This document shows positions 32,316 through 41,493 of a stretch of DNA of 64,000 nt, piece by piece (the first letter of the stretch is position 1; the number at the start of each line of letters is the position of its first letter). The DNA is from an uncultured Oscillibacter sp. (lineage in GTDB: Bacteria; Bacillota; Clostridia; Oscillospirales; Oscillospiraceae). Below the pieces are notes generated by a model. That model was not told the origin of the DNA, did no database searches, and saw only the letters and a program-made list of their open reading frames with translations. The stretch lies in contig CAJUCO010000002.1 of the NCBI GenBank assembly GCA_910585245.1, positions 62,001-126,000 of the forward strand. Reading direction: 5' to 3'. The position numbers were made by a program, and so were the translations under genes.

Positions 32316-34310
32316 CTATTTTTCAAAATAGGCGTCGATGGCTTGGGTCAGCTTCTCCCGTACATCCAAAATGTCCCCGTTTTCAATCCGCCCCCCGGCG
32401 GTAGCGGAGTTGCCGCCGCCGCCCAGGGCCTCCAGAATCACCTGGACGTTGATCTCCCCCAGGGACCGGCCGCTCATCAAAATGTCCGAACCGCTGCGGT
32501 ACACCACAAAGGAGGCCTTCACCCCCCGCAAAGTGAGGAGCTCGTCGGCGGCCTGGGCGGCAGCCACCCGGTCCACGCCCCCCTGCCCCACCACGGCCAG
32601 GGCCACGTCCGGCCGGTACAGCTCCGCCTGACGGATCACGTCGTACTTGGAGACCATGCCCTTCAAGTCCCCCTGGAAGAGCCGCTGCACGTCCGCCGTG
32701 TCCGCCCCCGCCCGGCGGAGGAAGGCCGCCGCCTCGAAGGTCCGGCCTCCGGTGCGGAGGGTGAAGTGTTTGGTGTCCAGCACAATGCCGGCAAGCAGGG
32801 CCTCCGCCTCCTCCCGGAGGAGGTTGGAGGGCTCAATGAGGTATTGCAACAGCTCCGTCACCAGCTCCGAGGCGGAGGAGGCGTAGGGCTCGTGGAAGCT
32901 GAAGGCGGCGTTTTCAATATACTCGGAGGCCCGGCGGTGGTGGTCGATGACGGCCACCCGGCTGCTGGACTCCAAAATCTGGGGGCTTTCCACCATGGTG
33001 GGCCGGTTGGTGTCCACCACCACCAGCAGCGTCCCCGGACGCATCTTCAAAAAGGCCTCCGCCGGGTTCACGAACACGTCCTCGTATTCCGGCAGGCGGC
33101 GGAGCATGGACAACACAGCCTGGGCGGCGTTTTTCTCCGGGTCGATGACGATTTGGGCTCTCCGGCCCAGCTTTCGGGCGGCGCAACAAACGCCCGCCGC
33201 CGCGCCCACGGCGTCCATATCGGCGAAGCTGTGGCCCATGACGTAGATATCTTGGGAGTCTGCCAGAAGCTCTCCCAAGGCGTTGGCCATGACCCGGGAC
33301 TTGACCTTGGTGCGTTTTTCCGTGGTCTTGGCCCGGCCGCCGTAAAAGGCGAAATCCGTCTTTCCCCGAACCACCGCCTGGTCGCCTCCCCGGCTCAGGG
33401 CCATCTCCAAAGAGAGGGAGGCGTTTTTATAAAGAGCAGGGATACCGGCGGCCTCCCGGCCCAGGCCGATGGAAAGGGTGGGGTGGCTGCCCTCGCCCAC
33501 CTTGATCTCCCGCATGGCGTCCAGGACAGAGAACTTCTCCTCCACAAAGTGGTTGTAGTACCGCTCCTCGAAGAGGAAGAGGTAATGGTCCCGCTCCGTC
33601 TTGATGAGCAACCCGTTGCCCACGGCGGCCCAGCTGCTGAGTTTTTCGTCAATCTGGGCCAGGACGGCGCTTCGCTGGGTGTCGGCACAGGCGTTCATCA
33701 TGTCCTCATAGTTATCCACCATCACAATGCCCACCACCAGCCGGGTGGCGTCGAAATCCTCCCGCAGGCGGTCCATCTCCGTGGTGTCCACCCAATAGGT
33801 GGTGGCCACCAGATTCTGCTCCCCGCCCCGCCCCTTGGCCCGGACCAGGCTGCCGTAAACCCGGAAACGGCGGCTGTTCATATGGACCCGCTCCGGGCAC
33901 TCCTGCCGCCCCTCCAGCAGCCACTGGACGGGGAACTCCGGAGCGGCGTCCTCCACCTTCATCTCAAAAAGGTGCTCCCGGACCCCCGCCAGCTGGAGAA
34001 AGTTCTCGTTGCTCCAGATGACCTCCCCGGTGTCGGGGCGGAAGACCATGATGGGCAGGGGGGAGTTGATCAGGGTGGATTTGCTGGCGGTGTCCACGTT
34101 TCCGGTGACGTTGTCAATATATTGCAGCACGCTCTGACGGCGCTTTTTGTTGCTGCGGACGAAGTAGGCGTACAGGGCCACGGTGGCCACGCCTTCCGCC
34201 AGAGCCAAGGGAGGGCTGACGGTGACGGCGGCCAGGGTGAAGGCCAAAAGGCACAGGAAATAAAATTGCAGATTCGGCTCCAGCAGGCGGGAGAGTTTCT
34301 TGTTGTTCAT
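32316..34310 (-). CDS. gdpP: Cyclic-di-AMP phosphodiesterase GdpP (YybT)
   Basis: A 664-aa membrane enzyme that hydrolyses c-di-AMP to pApA. Two membrane helices lie in residues about 13-52, then a PAS domain (ENFLQLAGVREHLFEMKVED), a degenerate GGDEF domain (near 190-320), the DHH domain with GHSFADMDAVGAAAG near 360 and VIDHHRR near 440, and DHHA1 at the end (FVVYRSGSDILMSGRSLGEINVQVILEALGGGGN). All metal-binding Asp and His positions of DHH appear present. The start at 34310 follows AAGGAGCGCGCC. It heads the minus-strand run that leads to rplI and dnaB. Confidence 0.96.
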   Translation of the reverse strand: MNNKKLSRLLEPNLQFYFLCLLAFTLAAVTVSPPLALAEGVATVALYAYFVRSNKKRRQSVLQYIDNVTGNVDTASKSTLINSPLPIMVFRPDTGEVIWSNENFLQLAGVREHLFEMKVEDAAPEFPVQWLLEGRQECPERVHMNSRRFRVYGSLVRAKGRGGEQNLVATTYWVDTTEMDRLREDFDATRLVVGIVMVDNYEDMMNACADTQRSAVLAQIDEKLSSWAAVGNGLLIKTERDHYLFLFEERYYNHFVEEKFSVLDAMREIKVGEGSHPTLSIGLGREAAGIPALYKNASLSLEMALSRGGDQAVVRGKTDFAFYGGRAKTTEKRTKVKSRVMANALGELLADSQDIYVMGHSFADMDAVGAAAGVCCAARKLGRRAQIVIDPEKNAAQAVLSMLRRLPEYEDVFVNPAEAFLKMRPGTLLVVVDTNRPTMVESPQILESSSRVAVIDHHRRASEYIENAAFSFHEPYASSASELVTELLQYLIEPSNLLREEAEALLAGIVLDTKHFTLRTGGRTFEAAAFLRRAGADTADVQRLFQGDLKGMVSKYDVIRQAELYRPDVALAVVGQGGVDRVAAAQAADELLTLRGVKASFVVYRSGSDILMSGRSLGEINVQVILEALGGGGNSATAGGRIENGDILDVREKLTQAIDAYFEK

Positions 34311-34417
34311 GGCGCGCTCCTTGATTCTTTGATGAAGAAGTAAGCATACCGATGGATTTTATTAGTATAGCAGTTTCCACCGGAAAACACAAGTGCCGGG
34401 TCCGGGCAATTTTCCCC

Positions 34418-34446
34418 TTGACATTTCCCCGGTTTTCCTGTAAACT
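34418..34446 (+). promoter_or_regulatory. Promoter of ylxM-ffh
   Basis: TTGACA (34418-34423), 17 bp, TAAACT (34441-34446); GGGAGG follows before the GTG at 34499. The region 34311-34417 is the divergent gdpP upstream region. Confidence 0.75.
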
Positions 34447-34498
34447 AAGCAACGTTGTAAAGCGCCGTGGCTTTACACGGCGGAAGGGAGGCCTCTTT

Positions 34499-34864
34499 GT
34501 GAAAAATCAGACCTACCGTATGACGATGCTCTTCGACTTTTACGGGGAGATTTTGACTGAGCGGCAAAAGGAATTTTTTGACCTCTATTATAATGAGGAC
34601 CTCTCTCTGGCCGAGATCGCCGAAAACGCCGGCATCTCCCGCCAGGGCGTCCGGGACGTCATCGTCCGGGCCGAGGCCGCCATGCAGGAAGTGGAGGACA
34701 AAACCGGCATCATCAAGCGCTTTATGACAAGAAGCGCCCATGTGGACGCCATCGCCGCCGCCGCCGAGGAGATCTCCACCCTGAATTACCGCTATTACGA
34801 GGACCGGCGCCTTGCGGAGCTGGCGGATACTATCCGCCGGGAGGCCGCCGCCTTAAAGGAATGA
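34499..34864 (+). CDS. ylxM: YlxM-family putative DNA-binding protein
   Basis: A 121-aa sigma-70 region-4-like helix-turn-helix protein, encoded before ffh in most Firmicutes and linked to the SRP pathway. The motif LFDFYGEILTERQKEFFDLY, then YNEDLSLAEIAENAGISRQG and VRDVIVRAEAAMQE is the family signature. The start is GTG with GGGAGG seven bases upstream; an internal ATG seven codons later is less likely. It stops five bases before the ffh ATG. Confidence 0.93.
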   Translation: MKNQTYRMTMLFDFYGEILTERQKEFFDLYYNEDLSLAEIAENAGISRQGVRDVIVRAEAAMQEVEDKTGIIKRFMTRSAHVDAIAAAAEEISTLNYRYYEDRRLAELADTIRREAAALKE

Positions 34865-34868
34865 GCTT

Positions 34869-36242
34869 ATGGCATTTGAAGGATTGAGCGAGAAACTAAA
34901 CGCCGCGTTCAAGCGCCTCCGGGGCAAGGGCCGCCTGACGGAAAACGACGTCCGGGAGGCTATGCGGGAGGTCCGCCTGGCCCTGCTGGAGGCCGATGTC
35001 AGTTACAAGGTGGTCAAGGAGTTCGTGGCCTCCGTCACAGAGCGGGCCGTGGGCAGCGACGTGCTGGACAGCCTTACCCCCGCCCAGCAGGTGGTGAAAA
35101 TTGTCAACGAGGAGTTGACAAATCTCATGGGCGGGTCCAACGCCCGGATCACCATGGCCAACTCCGGTCCCACGGTTGTGATGATGGTGGGACTCCAGGG
35201 CGCGGGCAAAACCACCACCACCGCCAAGCTGGGCAGCCTTATGCGCCGGCAGTACCAGAAGCGGCCCCTGCTTGCCGCCTGCGACGTCTACCGCCCCGCC
35301 GCCATTGAACAGTTGAAGGTGGTGGGCGGACAGATGGACCTCCCGGTTTTCGAGGAGGGCCAGGGGGACCCTGTGAAGATCGCGGAAAACGCCATCCGCC
35401 ACGCCAGGGACCACGGCAGCGACATGGTGTTTTTGGACACCGCCGGACGGCTCCATGTGGACGAGAAGTTGATGGATGAGCTGAAACGGATGAAGGCTGC
35501 CGTCCATCCCAACGAAATCTTGCTGGTGGTGGACGCCATGACGGGCCAGGACGCGGTAAACGCCGCCACGGCCTTTGACGAGGCCTTGGGCATTGACGGC
35601 GTCATCCTCACCAAACTGGACGGCGACGCCCGGGGCGGCGCGGCGCTGTCCATCCGGTCCGCCACCGGCAAGCCCATCAAATTCGCGGGCACCGGCGAAA
35701 AGCTGGACATGATTGAGCCCTTCCACCCGGACCGCATGGCTTCCCGCATTTTGGGCATGGGCGATATGCTCTCCTTCATTGAAAAGGCGGAGCAGGCTTA
35801 TGACGAAAAGCAGGCCGCCAAGATCGAGGAAAAGCTGCGGAAAAACCGCTTCACCCTTCAAGATTACTACGACCAGCTCCAGCAGCTGAAGAACATGGGG
35901 GACCTGAGCCAGCTCTTGGGCATGATGCCGGGGGCCTTGGGCAAGCAGATGCAGGGCGCCTCCATTGATGAAAAGGCCATGGCTCACACCGAGGCCATCA
36001 TTCTCTCCATGACGCCCCTGGAGCGGGAGAATCCCCAGGTGCTCAACGCCAGCCGGAAAAAGCGCATTGCGGCGGGCTGCGGCCTGGAGGTGGTGGATGT
36101 AAACCGTCTTTTGAAGCAGTTCGATATGATGCGGGAACTCACCAAACAGATGACCCGGGGCGGACGGATGCCGGGGTTTGGCGGTATGGGGAAGGCGCCC
36201 TCCCGGCTTCACGGCTTCGGCCGGAAGAAACGGTTTCGCTAA
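34869..36242 (+). CDS. ffh: Signal recognition particle protein Ffh
   Basis: The SRP54 GTPase (457 aa) that targets membrane proteins to the Sec translocon. The N domain (1-95) precedes the G domain with GLQGAGKTTTTAKL (about 108-121), CDVYRPAAIEQL, DTAGRLHVDE, LVVDAMTGQDAVN and TKLDGDARGGAALS. The M domain (about 300-457) is Met-rich and ends MTRGGRMPGFGGMGKAP with a basic tail for binding SRP RNA. It lies in the ylxM-ffh-rpsP-khpA order. Confidence 0.98.
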   Translation: MAFEGLSEKLNAAFKRLRGKGRLTENDVREAMREVRLALLEADVSYKVVKEFVASVTERAVGSDVLDSLTPAQQVVKIVNEELTNLMGGSNARITMANSGPTVVMMVGLQGAGKTTTTAKLGSLMRRQYQKRPLLAACDVYRPAAIEQLKVVGGQMDLPVFEEGQGDPVKIAENAIRHARDHGSDMVFLDTAGRLHVDEKLMDELKRMKAAVHPNEILLVVDAMTGQDAVNAATAFDEALGIDGVILTKLDGDARGGAALSIRSATGKPIKFAGTGEKLDMIEPFHPDRMASRILGMGDMLSFIEKAEQAYDEKQAAKIEEKLRKNRFTLQDYYDQLQQLKNMGDLSQLLGMMPGALGKQMQGASIDEKAMAHTEAIILSMTPLERENPQVLNASRKKRIAAGCGLEVVDVNRLLKQFDMMRELTKQMTRGGRMPGFGGMGKAPSRLHGFGRKKRFR

Positions 36243-36327
36243 GCTATAAGTGCGGAGCATTCACGAAGCTGAAATGCGGCATTTATAATAAATCAACTTA
36301 TTTTAAACATTTTGGAGGTACAACAAC

Positions 36328-36567
36328 ATGGTCAAGATCAGACTGCGCCGCATGGGCGCCAAGAAGGCCCCCTTCTACCGGGTGGTGGTGGCGGACTCCC
36401 GCTTCCCCCGGGACGGCCGTTTCATTGAGGAAATCGGTACGTACAACCCCTGTGTTTCCCCCGCCGCCATCAAGATTGACGCGGAGCGGGCTCAGGCGTG
36501 GATCAAATCCGGCGCTCAGCCCACCGACACCGTCCGGGCGCTGCTGAAAAAAGTGGACGTCCTCTGA
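36328..36567 (+). CDS. rpsP: 30S ribosomal protein bS16
   Basis: A 79-aa small-subunit protein: VKIRLRRMGAKKAPFYRVVV, then ADSRFPRDGRFIEEIGTYNP, and WIKSGAQPTDTVRALLKK near the end. TTGGAGG precedes the ATG. It lies 85 bp after ffh and 14 bp before khpA. Confidence 0.98.
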   Translation: MVKIRLRRMGAKKAPFYRVVVADSRFPRDGRFIEEIGTYNPCVSPAAIKIDAERAQAWIKSGAQPTDTVRALLKKVDVL

Positions 36568-36581
36568 TTCGGAGGCGGCGC

Positions 36582-36815
36582 ATGAAGGACTTGCTGCTCT
36601 ATATCGCCCGGAACCTGGTGGACGACCCGGAAGCGGTCACCGTCACAGAGACCGCCTCCGGCAATCAGGAGCTGACTCTGGAGCTGCGCGTCGCCCCCGA
36701 CGACATGGGGAAAGTCATCGGGCGGCAGGGCCGCATTGCCAAGGAGATCCGCACCGTGATCCGCTCCCGCGCCCAGCGGGAGGGCGTCAAGGTCTCCGTC
36801 GATATCATGGATTAA
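36582..36815 (+). CDS. khpA: KH-domain RNA-binding protein KhpA
   Basis: A 77-aa single KH domain, LRVAPDDMGKVIGRQGRIAK, that binds RNA, usually with KhpB, and influences cell division and elongation in Firmicutes. The core GxxG loop is GRQG. The start at 36582 follows GGAGGCGGCGC. In many genomes rimM and trmD come next, but here a strong terminator closes the unit. Confidence 0.95.
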   Translation: MKDLLLYIARNLVDDPEAVTVTETASGNQELTLELRVAPDDMGKVIGRQGRIAKEIRTVIRSRAQREGVKVSVDIMD

Positions 36816-36821
36816 GCGAAG

Positions 36822-36854
36822 AAAGACCGGGGGCAGTTTGCCCCCGGTCTTTTT
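36822..36854 (+). terminator. Terminator after khpA (bidirectional)
   Basis: AAAGACCGGGGGC / GCCCCCGGTCTTT stem, AGTTT loop, ending in TTTTT; it separates khpA from the convergent gdhA. Confidence 0.9.
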
Positions 36855-36877
36855 CAGTTTGTCCGTGTCGGGGCGGC

Positions 36878-38227
36878 TCAGATCAGCCCCTGAGACAGCA
36901 TCACGTCCGCCACCTTCATAAAGCCCGCAATGTTGGCGCCCAGCACCAGGTCGCCGGGTTTTCCGCACTCTTCGGCGGCGGTGTAGATGTTGTGGAAGAT
37001 GTTGGTCATAATTGTCTTGAGGCGGCGGTCCACCTCCTCAAAGCTCCAGGCATAGCGCATGGAGTTCTGGCTCATCTCCAAACCGCTGGTGGCCACGCCT
37101 CCGGCGTTGGCGGCCTTGGCGGGGGCGAAGAGGACCCCGGCGTTTTGGAACTCCTGAATGGCCTCGGGACGGCAGGGCATATTGGCCCCCTCCGCCACAG
37201 CGAGGCAACCGTTTTTCACAATGATTTTGGCGATTTCCCCGTCAATTTCGTTTTGTGTCGCGCAGGGCAACGCGATGTCGCAGGGGACAGTCCAGATGCC
37301 CCGGAAGCCGTCGGTATAGGTGCTGCCGGGAACCTGGTCCGCATATTCCTTGATGCGGCCCCGGCGGCCCAGCTTGATGTCCTTTACCACATCCAGAGAA
37401 ATCCCGTTGGGATCGTGGATATAGCCGTTGGAGTCGCTGAGAGCCACCACCTTCGCGCCCAGTTCCGTGGCTTTCTGGCAGGCGAAAATCGCCACGTTGC
37501 CGCTGCCGGAGATGACCACGGTTTTTCCCTGGAAGCTGTCGTTTTTCATCTTGGACAGCATCTCCTGGGTTAAATAGCAAAGACCGTAGCCCGTGGCCTC
37601 CGTCCGGACCAGGGAGCCGCCAAAACTGAGGCCCTTGCCCGTCAGGACGCCGGCGGCGTAAGTCCCCCGAACCCGGCGGTACTGGCCAAAGAGGTAGCCG
37701 ATCTCCCGGGCCCCCACGCCGATGTCCCCGGCGGGCACGTCCACAAACTGGCCAATGTGCCGCTGAAGCTCCGTCATGAAGCTCTGGCAAAAGCGCATGA
37801 CCTCCTCGTCGGTTTTGCCCTTGGGGTCAAAGTCGCTGCCGCCCTTGGCCCCGCCCATGGGCAAGGTGGTGAGGCTGTTTTTGAGAATCTGCTCAAAGCC
37901 CAGGAATTTCAAAATGGAGAGGTTCACCGTGGGATGGAACCGGAGTCCCCCCTTGTAAGGGCCGATGGAGGAGTTAAACTGAACCCGGTAGCCCCGGTTC
38001 ACATGGACGCCTCCCTGGTCGTCCACCCAGGGGACCCGGAAAGTGATGACCCGCTCCGGCTCCACGAAGGTCTCTACAATGCCCTTCTTCTCATATTCGG
38101 GATGCCGGTCGATAATCTGGTCCAAACTCTCCAGAAATTCCAGTACCGCCTGATGAAACTCCTTCTGGTCCGGGTCCCTGGTGACCACCTGGGTGTAGAT
38201 GCGCTGCAGATACTCGCTTTTCAACAT
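36878..38227 (-). CDS. gdhA: NADP-type glutamate dehydrogenase
   Basis: A 449-aa hexameric enzyme that interconverts 2-oxoglutarate plus ammonia and glutamate. GPYKGGLRFHPTVNLSILKFLGFEQ (catalytic Lys region), LPMGGAKGGSDFDPKGK and the Rossmann motif VVISGSGNVAIFACQKA are intact. The length and the N-terminus (RDPDQKEFHQAVLEFLESL) place it with the NADP-dependent bacterial 50-kDa class. The start at 38227 has AAAGGGGCGATCTT. It is a single-gene unit; the 286 bp upstream hold no other gene. Confidence 0.96.
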   Translation of the reverse strand: MLKSEYLQRIYTQVVTRDPDQKEFHQAVLEFLESLDQIIDRHPEYEKKGIVETFVEPERVITFRVPWVDDQGGVHVNRGYRVQFNSSIGPYKGGLRFHPTVNLSILKFLGFEQILKNSLTTLPMGGAKGGSDFDPKGKTDEEVMRFCQSFMTELQRHIGQFVDVPAGDIGVGAREIGYLFGQYRRVRGTYAAGVLTGKGLSFGGSLVRTEATGYGLCYLTQEMLSKMKNDSFQGKTVVISGSGNVAIFACQKATELGAKVVALSDSNGYIHDPNGISLDVVKDIKLGRRGRIKEYADQVPGSTYTDGFRGIWTVPCDIALPCATQNEIDGEIAKIIVKNGCLAVAEGANMPCRPEAIQEFQNAGVLFAPAKAANAGGVATSGLEMSQNSMRYAWSFEEVDRRLKTIMTNIFHNIYTAAEECGKPGDLVLGANIAGFMKVADVMLSQGLI

Positions 38228-38513
38228 AAGATCGCCCCTTTGTCCGGCTCGTTTTCCGCTTCCCATATGTTGCCCCGGAGAGGGACAGATATGCCATTTT
38301 CTGGGAATCTTAGGGTAAAAGTGAGCCGGGAATTTTTCTTCCTACAGAATATCGGAAAAAGGGGGGTTCGCACAAGAAATAAATTTCCTAAAATACAGAG
38401 GAAATTTTCGCTGATTTAAAGCGAATATCACCAAAGCGCCGCCTGGAAGGCGGCGGTTACGTGTGAAGACAAGGCGGCTTGACAGGTGCCCCTCCTGTCC
38501 AGTCCTTTGCAAT
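38228..38513. other. 286-bp intergenic region
   Basis: Upstream of gdhA and downstream of the SleB-like gene. A GC-rich hairpin CGCCGCCT/AGGCGGCG at about 38438-38457 may end the SleB-like transcript. The stretch 38340-38420 is AT-rich and is the likely location of the gdhA promoter. No ORF is supported. Confidence 0.5.
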
Positions 38514-39290
38514 TCACTGGTAGAAGCGGTGACAGCCGATGGTCTGCTGATAGGTGCGGCTAGTGTTGATCCAGGCTCCCTGGGACAGGGCGGGGGCAAA
38601 GAAATAGAGGGCCTTCCCCACGGGATTCTCCCCGGAAAGGGCGCGGCGGGCCGCCTCGCAGGACTGCTCGGTGGGCTCGTTGATGACGGAGCCGTTGGAT
38701 ACCGGCTCAAACTGTACGCCGTTTTCGTCGTCAAAGATGACCTCCGGAATGCTGTCGGGGAAGTCCTCGCTGGCCACCCGGTTTAAAACCACGTTTCCCA
38801 CGGCGATCTGGCCTTCCAGAGTCTCTCCGCCACTTTCGGCATGGATGATGCGGGAGAGCCAGTAATAATCCATGGCGTTGTGCTCCGCGCCGGGAGAGGT
38901 CACCGCGACACCGTCCAGCCAGGGGTCCCACTGGACGCTTCCACCCAGGGCCTCCGCCGTCAGACGGAGGGGGACGTAAGTCCGGCCGTCTACCACGTCC
39001 ACCGTACAGGGATAGCGTTTGCCATTAATCGTCAAAACATTGCCGTCGGGCTCCGCCGAGAGGGACGCGTCCTCCGCGACGGCGCGGGCGGCGGCGCCGT
39101 CCCACCAGACATTCCAGTCCCCCATGGCCTCCAGCAGGTCCCGGAGGGGGGCGTAGGTGGTGCCTTCGTCCACGTAGGCGGAAGTTTCCAGAAGTTTCCC
39201 GTCCACCTGGAAATTAGCGGGCCGGGCGGCCTGGGCCGGGAGGCTCAGGGAGGCGGCGGCGAGAAGTCCGCATAAGATCTTGCGTTTCAT
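38514..39290 (-). CDS. Secreted cell-wall hydrolase, SleB-type, with copper-amine-oxidase-N-like domain
   Basis: A 258-aa exported protein. Signal peptide 1-21 (KILCGLLAAASLSLPAQAA). Residues about 28-130 form the stalk domain often labelled Cu_amine_oxidN1 (VDGKLLETSAYVDEGTTYAP and GRTYVPLRLTAEALGGSVQW). The C-terminal Hydrolase_2 domain has SRIIHAESGGETLEGQIAVG, with the catalytic Glu, and GNVVLNRV. This domain is that of SleB/CwlJ cortex hydrolases, so action on spore cortex or vegetative wall is likely. It is alone in its transcript. Confidence 0.9.
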   Translation of the reverse strand: MKRKILCGLLAAASLSLPAQAARPANFQVDGKLLETSAYVDEGTTYAPLRDLLEAMGDWNVWWDGAAARAVAEDASLSAEPDGNVLTINGKRYPCTVDVVDGRTYVPLRLTAEALGGSVQWDPWLDGVAVTSPGAEHNAMDYYWLSRIIHAESGGETLEGQIAVGNVVLNRVASEDFPDSIPEVIFDDENGVQFEPVSNGSVINEPTEQSCEAARRALSGENPVGKALYFFAPALSQGAWINTSRTYQQTIGCHRFYQ

Positions 39291-39391
39291 ATCGTTTCCT
39301 TTCTTGTGTGGAGTTCACCAAACAGGATAGCGGAAACGAAGTCCGGGGGCAACCCTCAAAATCTGGCGGGAGAGGCAGGGAATGGAAACAG

Positions 39392-39423
39392 GGCGGGAAG
39401 CCGGATTTTTCCGGCTTCCCGCC
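39392..39423 (-). terminator. Terminator after the cyclase-murT-gatD operon
   Basis: GGCGGGAAGCCGGA hairpin with TCCGGCTTCCCGCC, just downstream of the gatD-like stop codon on the minus strand. Confidence 0.7.
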
Positions 39424-39432
39424 TTTACGCGT

Positions 39433-40167
39433 TTATTTATGCTGGCTTCGCAGCCGGAGTTGCTCTTGCGTCACGGCGTAGGCCTTCTCCGCCCAGCGGT
39501 CCACCGGCCGGTCCACCGGCAGGGGCTTTCCCCGGCGGGCATAGATGGCGGCGGCCACGGTTTCCAGCAGCTTTGGATTTTTCACCAGCAGGGGCCCGGT
39601 GAGCTGGGAGGCAAAGACGTTCTTCCAATGGAAGCCCTCGGGGCCCCGCTCTTTCTCGTTGCCAAAGCCAAGGGACAGCTCCGTCAAAAGCGGCGTCTCC
39701 ACGCCGGAGACCGTGCCGCATTTGTTCATGAAGCCCACTACCGCCTCGGGGTAGAGGTCCGTGTGGCCGTAGACGTCCCCCACGATGCGCTGTTTGCCGT
39801 GGGTTGTGGTAAAGGAGGCCAGACCCAGGCCCTCGTAAGAGCTGCCGTCCGTCTCCCGAACGGTTTTGCCCAGGAGGTCCATGGCCGTCCCGGCAAAGAG
39901 CATGGCGGCACAGTCCAGGGCGGCGGCCTTGAGCGGTTCGCCAAAGCGGACCAGGTCCGCCATGGCAGCCCGGGCGCCGCGCTCGGTGCCCGCGCCCATA
40001 TAGAAGAAGTCCCCACGGGAGATGTCCACCCCGCCGCCGGGGGTCACGGACTCCACGGTGACGTCGCAGTCCAGGTGCTGTAAATACCGCTTCAAGGCCA
40101 GCACGTTGGCCCGGCTGCCATAGAGACTCATCAGATCCGGGTAAAAGTGGATGATCCGCACGTCCAT
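39433..40167 (-). CDS. GatD-like glutamine amidotransferase lacking catalytic residues
   Basis: A 244-aa class I amidotransferase-fold protein, homologous to GatD, which feeds ammonia to MurT to amidate lipid II D-Glu. The N-terminal match is good (IIHFYPDLMSLYGSRANVLA, YMGAGTERG). At the nucleophile elbow, where the family has CGGYQLLG, the sequence is FAGTAMDLLGK, so the Cys is Ala. At the second site, where YLHGP is expected, it reads SQLTGPLLVKNP, so the His is Thr. Reading the DNA (GCC at that Cys) supports a true change. It starts three bases after murT. It may be a structural partner or use free ammonia. Confidence 0.85.
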   Translation of the reverse strand: MDVRIIHFYPDLMSLYGSRANVLALKRYLQHLDCDVTVESVTPGGGVDISRGDFFYMGAGTERGARAAMADLVRFGEPLKAAALDCAAMLFAGTAMDLLGKTVRETDGSSYEGLGLASFTTTHGKQRIVGDVYGHTDLYPEAVVGFMNKCGTVSGVETPLLTELSLGFGNEKERGPEGFHWKNVFASQLTGPLLVKNPKLLETVAAAIYARRGKPLPVDRPVDRWAEKAYAVTQEQLRLRSQHK

Positions 40168-40170
40168 ACC

Positions 40171-41493
40171 TCAGGCCTCCTTTTCCACACGGCTGAGGAG
40201 TTTGTCCCGGTCTGAAAAACAGGTGATCACGAACAGCTCCTCGCCGCCGTTGTTTTTCAGCTCCGACGCCGCCGCAGCGATGTCCGGCACCACGGACCAA
40301 TTCTCCAGATCCGTGTAGGAGAACCGCTCCGCCAAGTCGTTGCAGTACCGTCCCGCCAGAACAATCCGCTTTACGTGGGGGACGTTCAGCTGGTCGAAAT
40401 CAATGTCCCACAGCCAGCTGGTCTCGCTGGTGAAATACTTCCGGCTCACCGCGTCCACGATTACCAGCACGACGCACTCCTGCTCCCAGGCGGCGATGTA
40501 GCGGAGGTTCGTGTCATAGGCGATGGAGTTTTCGTGTTTGCTGGTGAGAAGGGTCCCGTGGTGGGCCCCCAGGTGGAACGTCTGCATACGGCCGTTTTTC
40601 AGCAGGTAGTTTCCCAGGACGGCGGCGGCGGTTTCGCCGCTTACGCCGCACTCCCGGCAGGCGGCGTAGGACGCCAGGATGTTATAAATGTTATAGATGC
40701 TCCGAAAGGCCAGAGAGACCGTCTGTTCCCCGTCGATGGTCACCGTGGCCCCTTCCAGGTCCACCGCCGTGACGGTATAGTCTGTAGAGGGCTTTTTGTG
40801 GCCGCATTTTGTGCAGCGGTAGGCGCCAATGTGGTTGTAGTGCACATAGCCGTACTCCATAGGAGCGTGGCACACCGGACAGTAGGCTCCGTCGTGATAG
40901 ACCCCGGTGGGGGAGTCCGTGGAGATGGAGCACCGGTCCAGCCCGAACCACTTGACCTTGTGCTGCCCCTGGGCGAAGCAGGAGGACAGGGGGTCGTCGG
41001 CGTTTAAAATCAGCTCCGTCTCAGCGTGCAGAGCGGGGAGGATGGAGTCGTAGACCCACTCCGGATGCCCGTTCCGGGTGAGCTGGTCCCGGTAGAGGTT
41101 GGTGACCACGAACTCCGTGGGGTGGAAAAACTGGAAGGTGCGGGCGGCATAGCGCTCGTCGGATTCAATGAGGAGCACGTCGGCTTTTACTTTGCCCCCC
41201 AGGGTGGCGCGGGTTAGCACCAGGGTGGCCACGCCTTCAATCTGGTTGGAGCCCTCCTCATTGTAGACCACGGTTTTTCCGTCCGCCCGGAGGATGGCGG
41301 CAATCATCTCCACCGTGGAGGTCTTTCCGTTGGACCCGGTAACCGCGATGATGTGTTGCGGCAGTTCCAATCGCCGGAGGATGTCCGGACAGATCTTCAG
41401 GGCGAACTTCCCCGGCATGGAGCTGCCCTTTCCAATGAGCTTGCCCAGAGCGTGGCCCAATTTGCATACGGCAATGGCCAGAAATGTTCTCAC
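40171..41493 (-). CDS. murT: Lipid II isoglutaminyl synthase ligase subunit MurT
   Basis: A Mur-ligase-type enzyme of 440 aa. The central ATPase has AVTGSNGKTSTVEMIAAIL (about 49-67), EGSNQIEGVATLVL and VLLIESDE. A zinc ribbon (CPVCHAPMEYGY, later CTKCGHKKP) is inserted in the middle domain as in known MurT. The DUF1727 C-terminal domain starts near 310 (SIAYDTNLRYIAAWEQECVV) and carries the expected DANPAS-like region. It overlaps the cyclase gene by four bases (ATGA) and is followed at once by the GatD-like gene, giving the usual murT-gatD order. Confidence 0.94.
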   Translation of the reverse strand: MRTFLAIAVCKLGHALGKLIGKGSSMPGKFALKICPDILRRLELPQHIIAVTGSNGKTSTVEMIAAILRADGKTVVYNEEGSNQIEGVATLVLTRATLGGKVKADVLLIESDERYAARTFQFFHPTEFVVTNLYRDQLTRNGHPEWVYDSILPALHAETELILNADDPLSSCFAQGQHKVKWFGLDRCSISTDSPTGVYHDGAYCPVCHAPMEYGYVHYNHIGAYRCTKCGHKKPSTDYTVTAVDLEGATVTIDGEQTVSLAFRSIYNIYNILASYAACRECGVSGETAAAVLGNYLLKNGRMQTFHLGAHHGTLLTSKHENSIAYDTNLRYIAAWEQECVVLVIVDAVSRKYFTSETSWLWDIDFDQLNVPHVKRIVLAGRYCNDLAERFSYTDLENWSVVPDIAAAASELKNNGGEELFVITCFSDRDKLLSRVEKEA

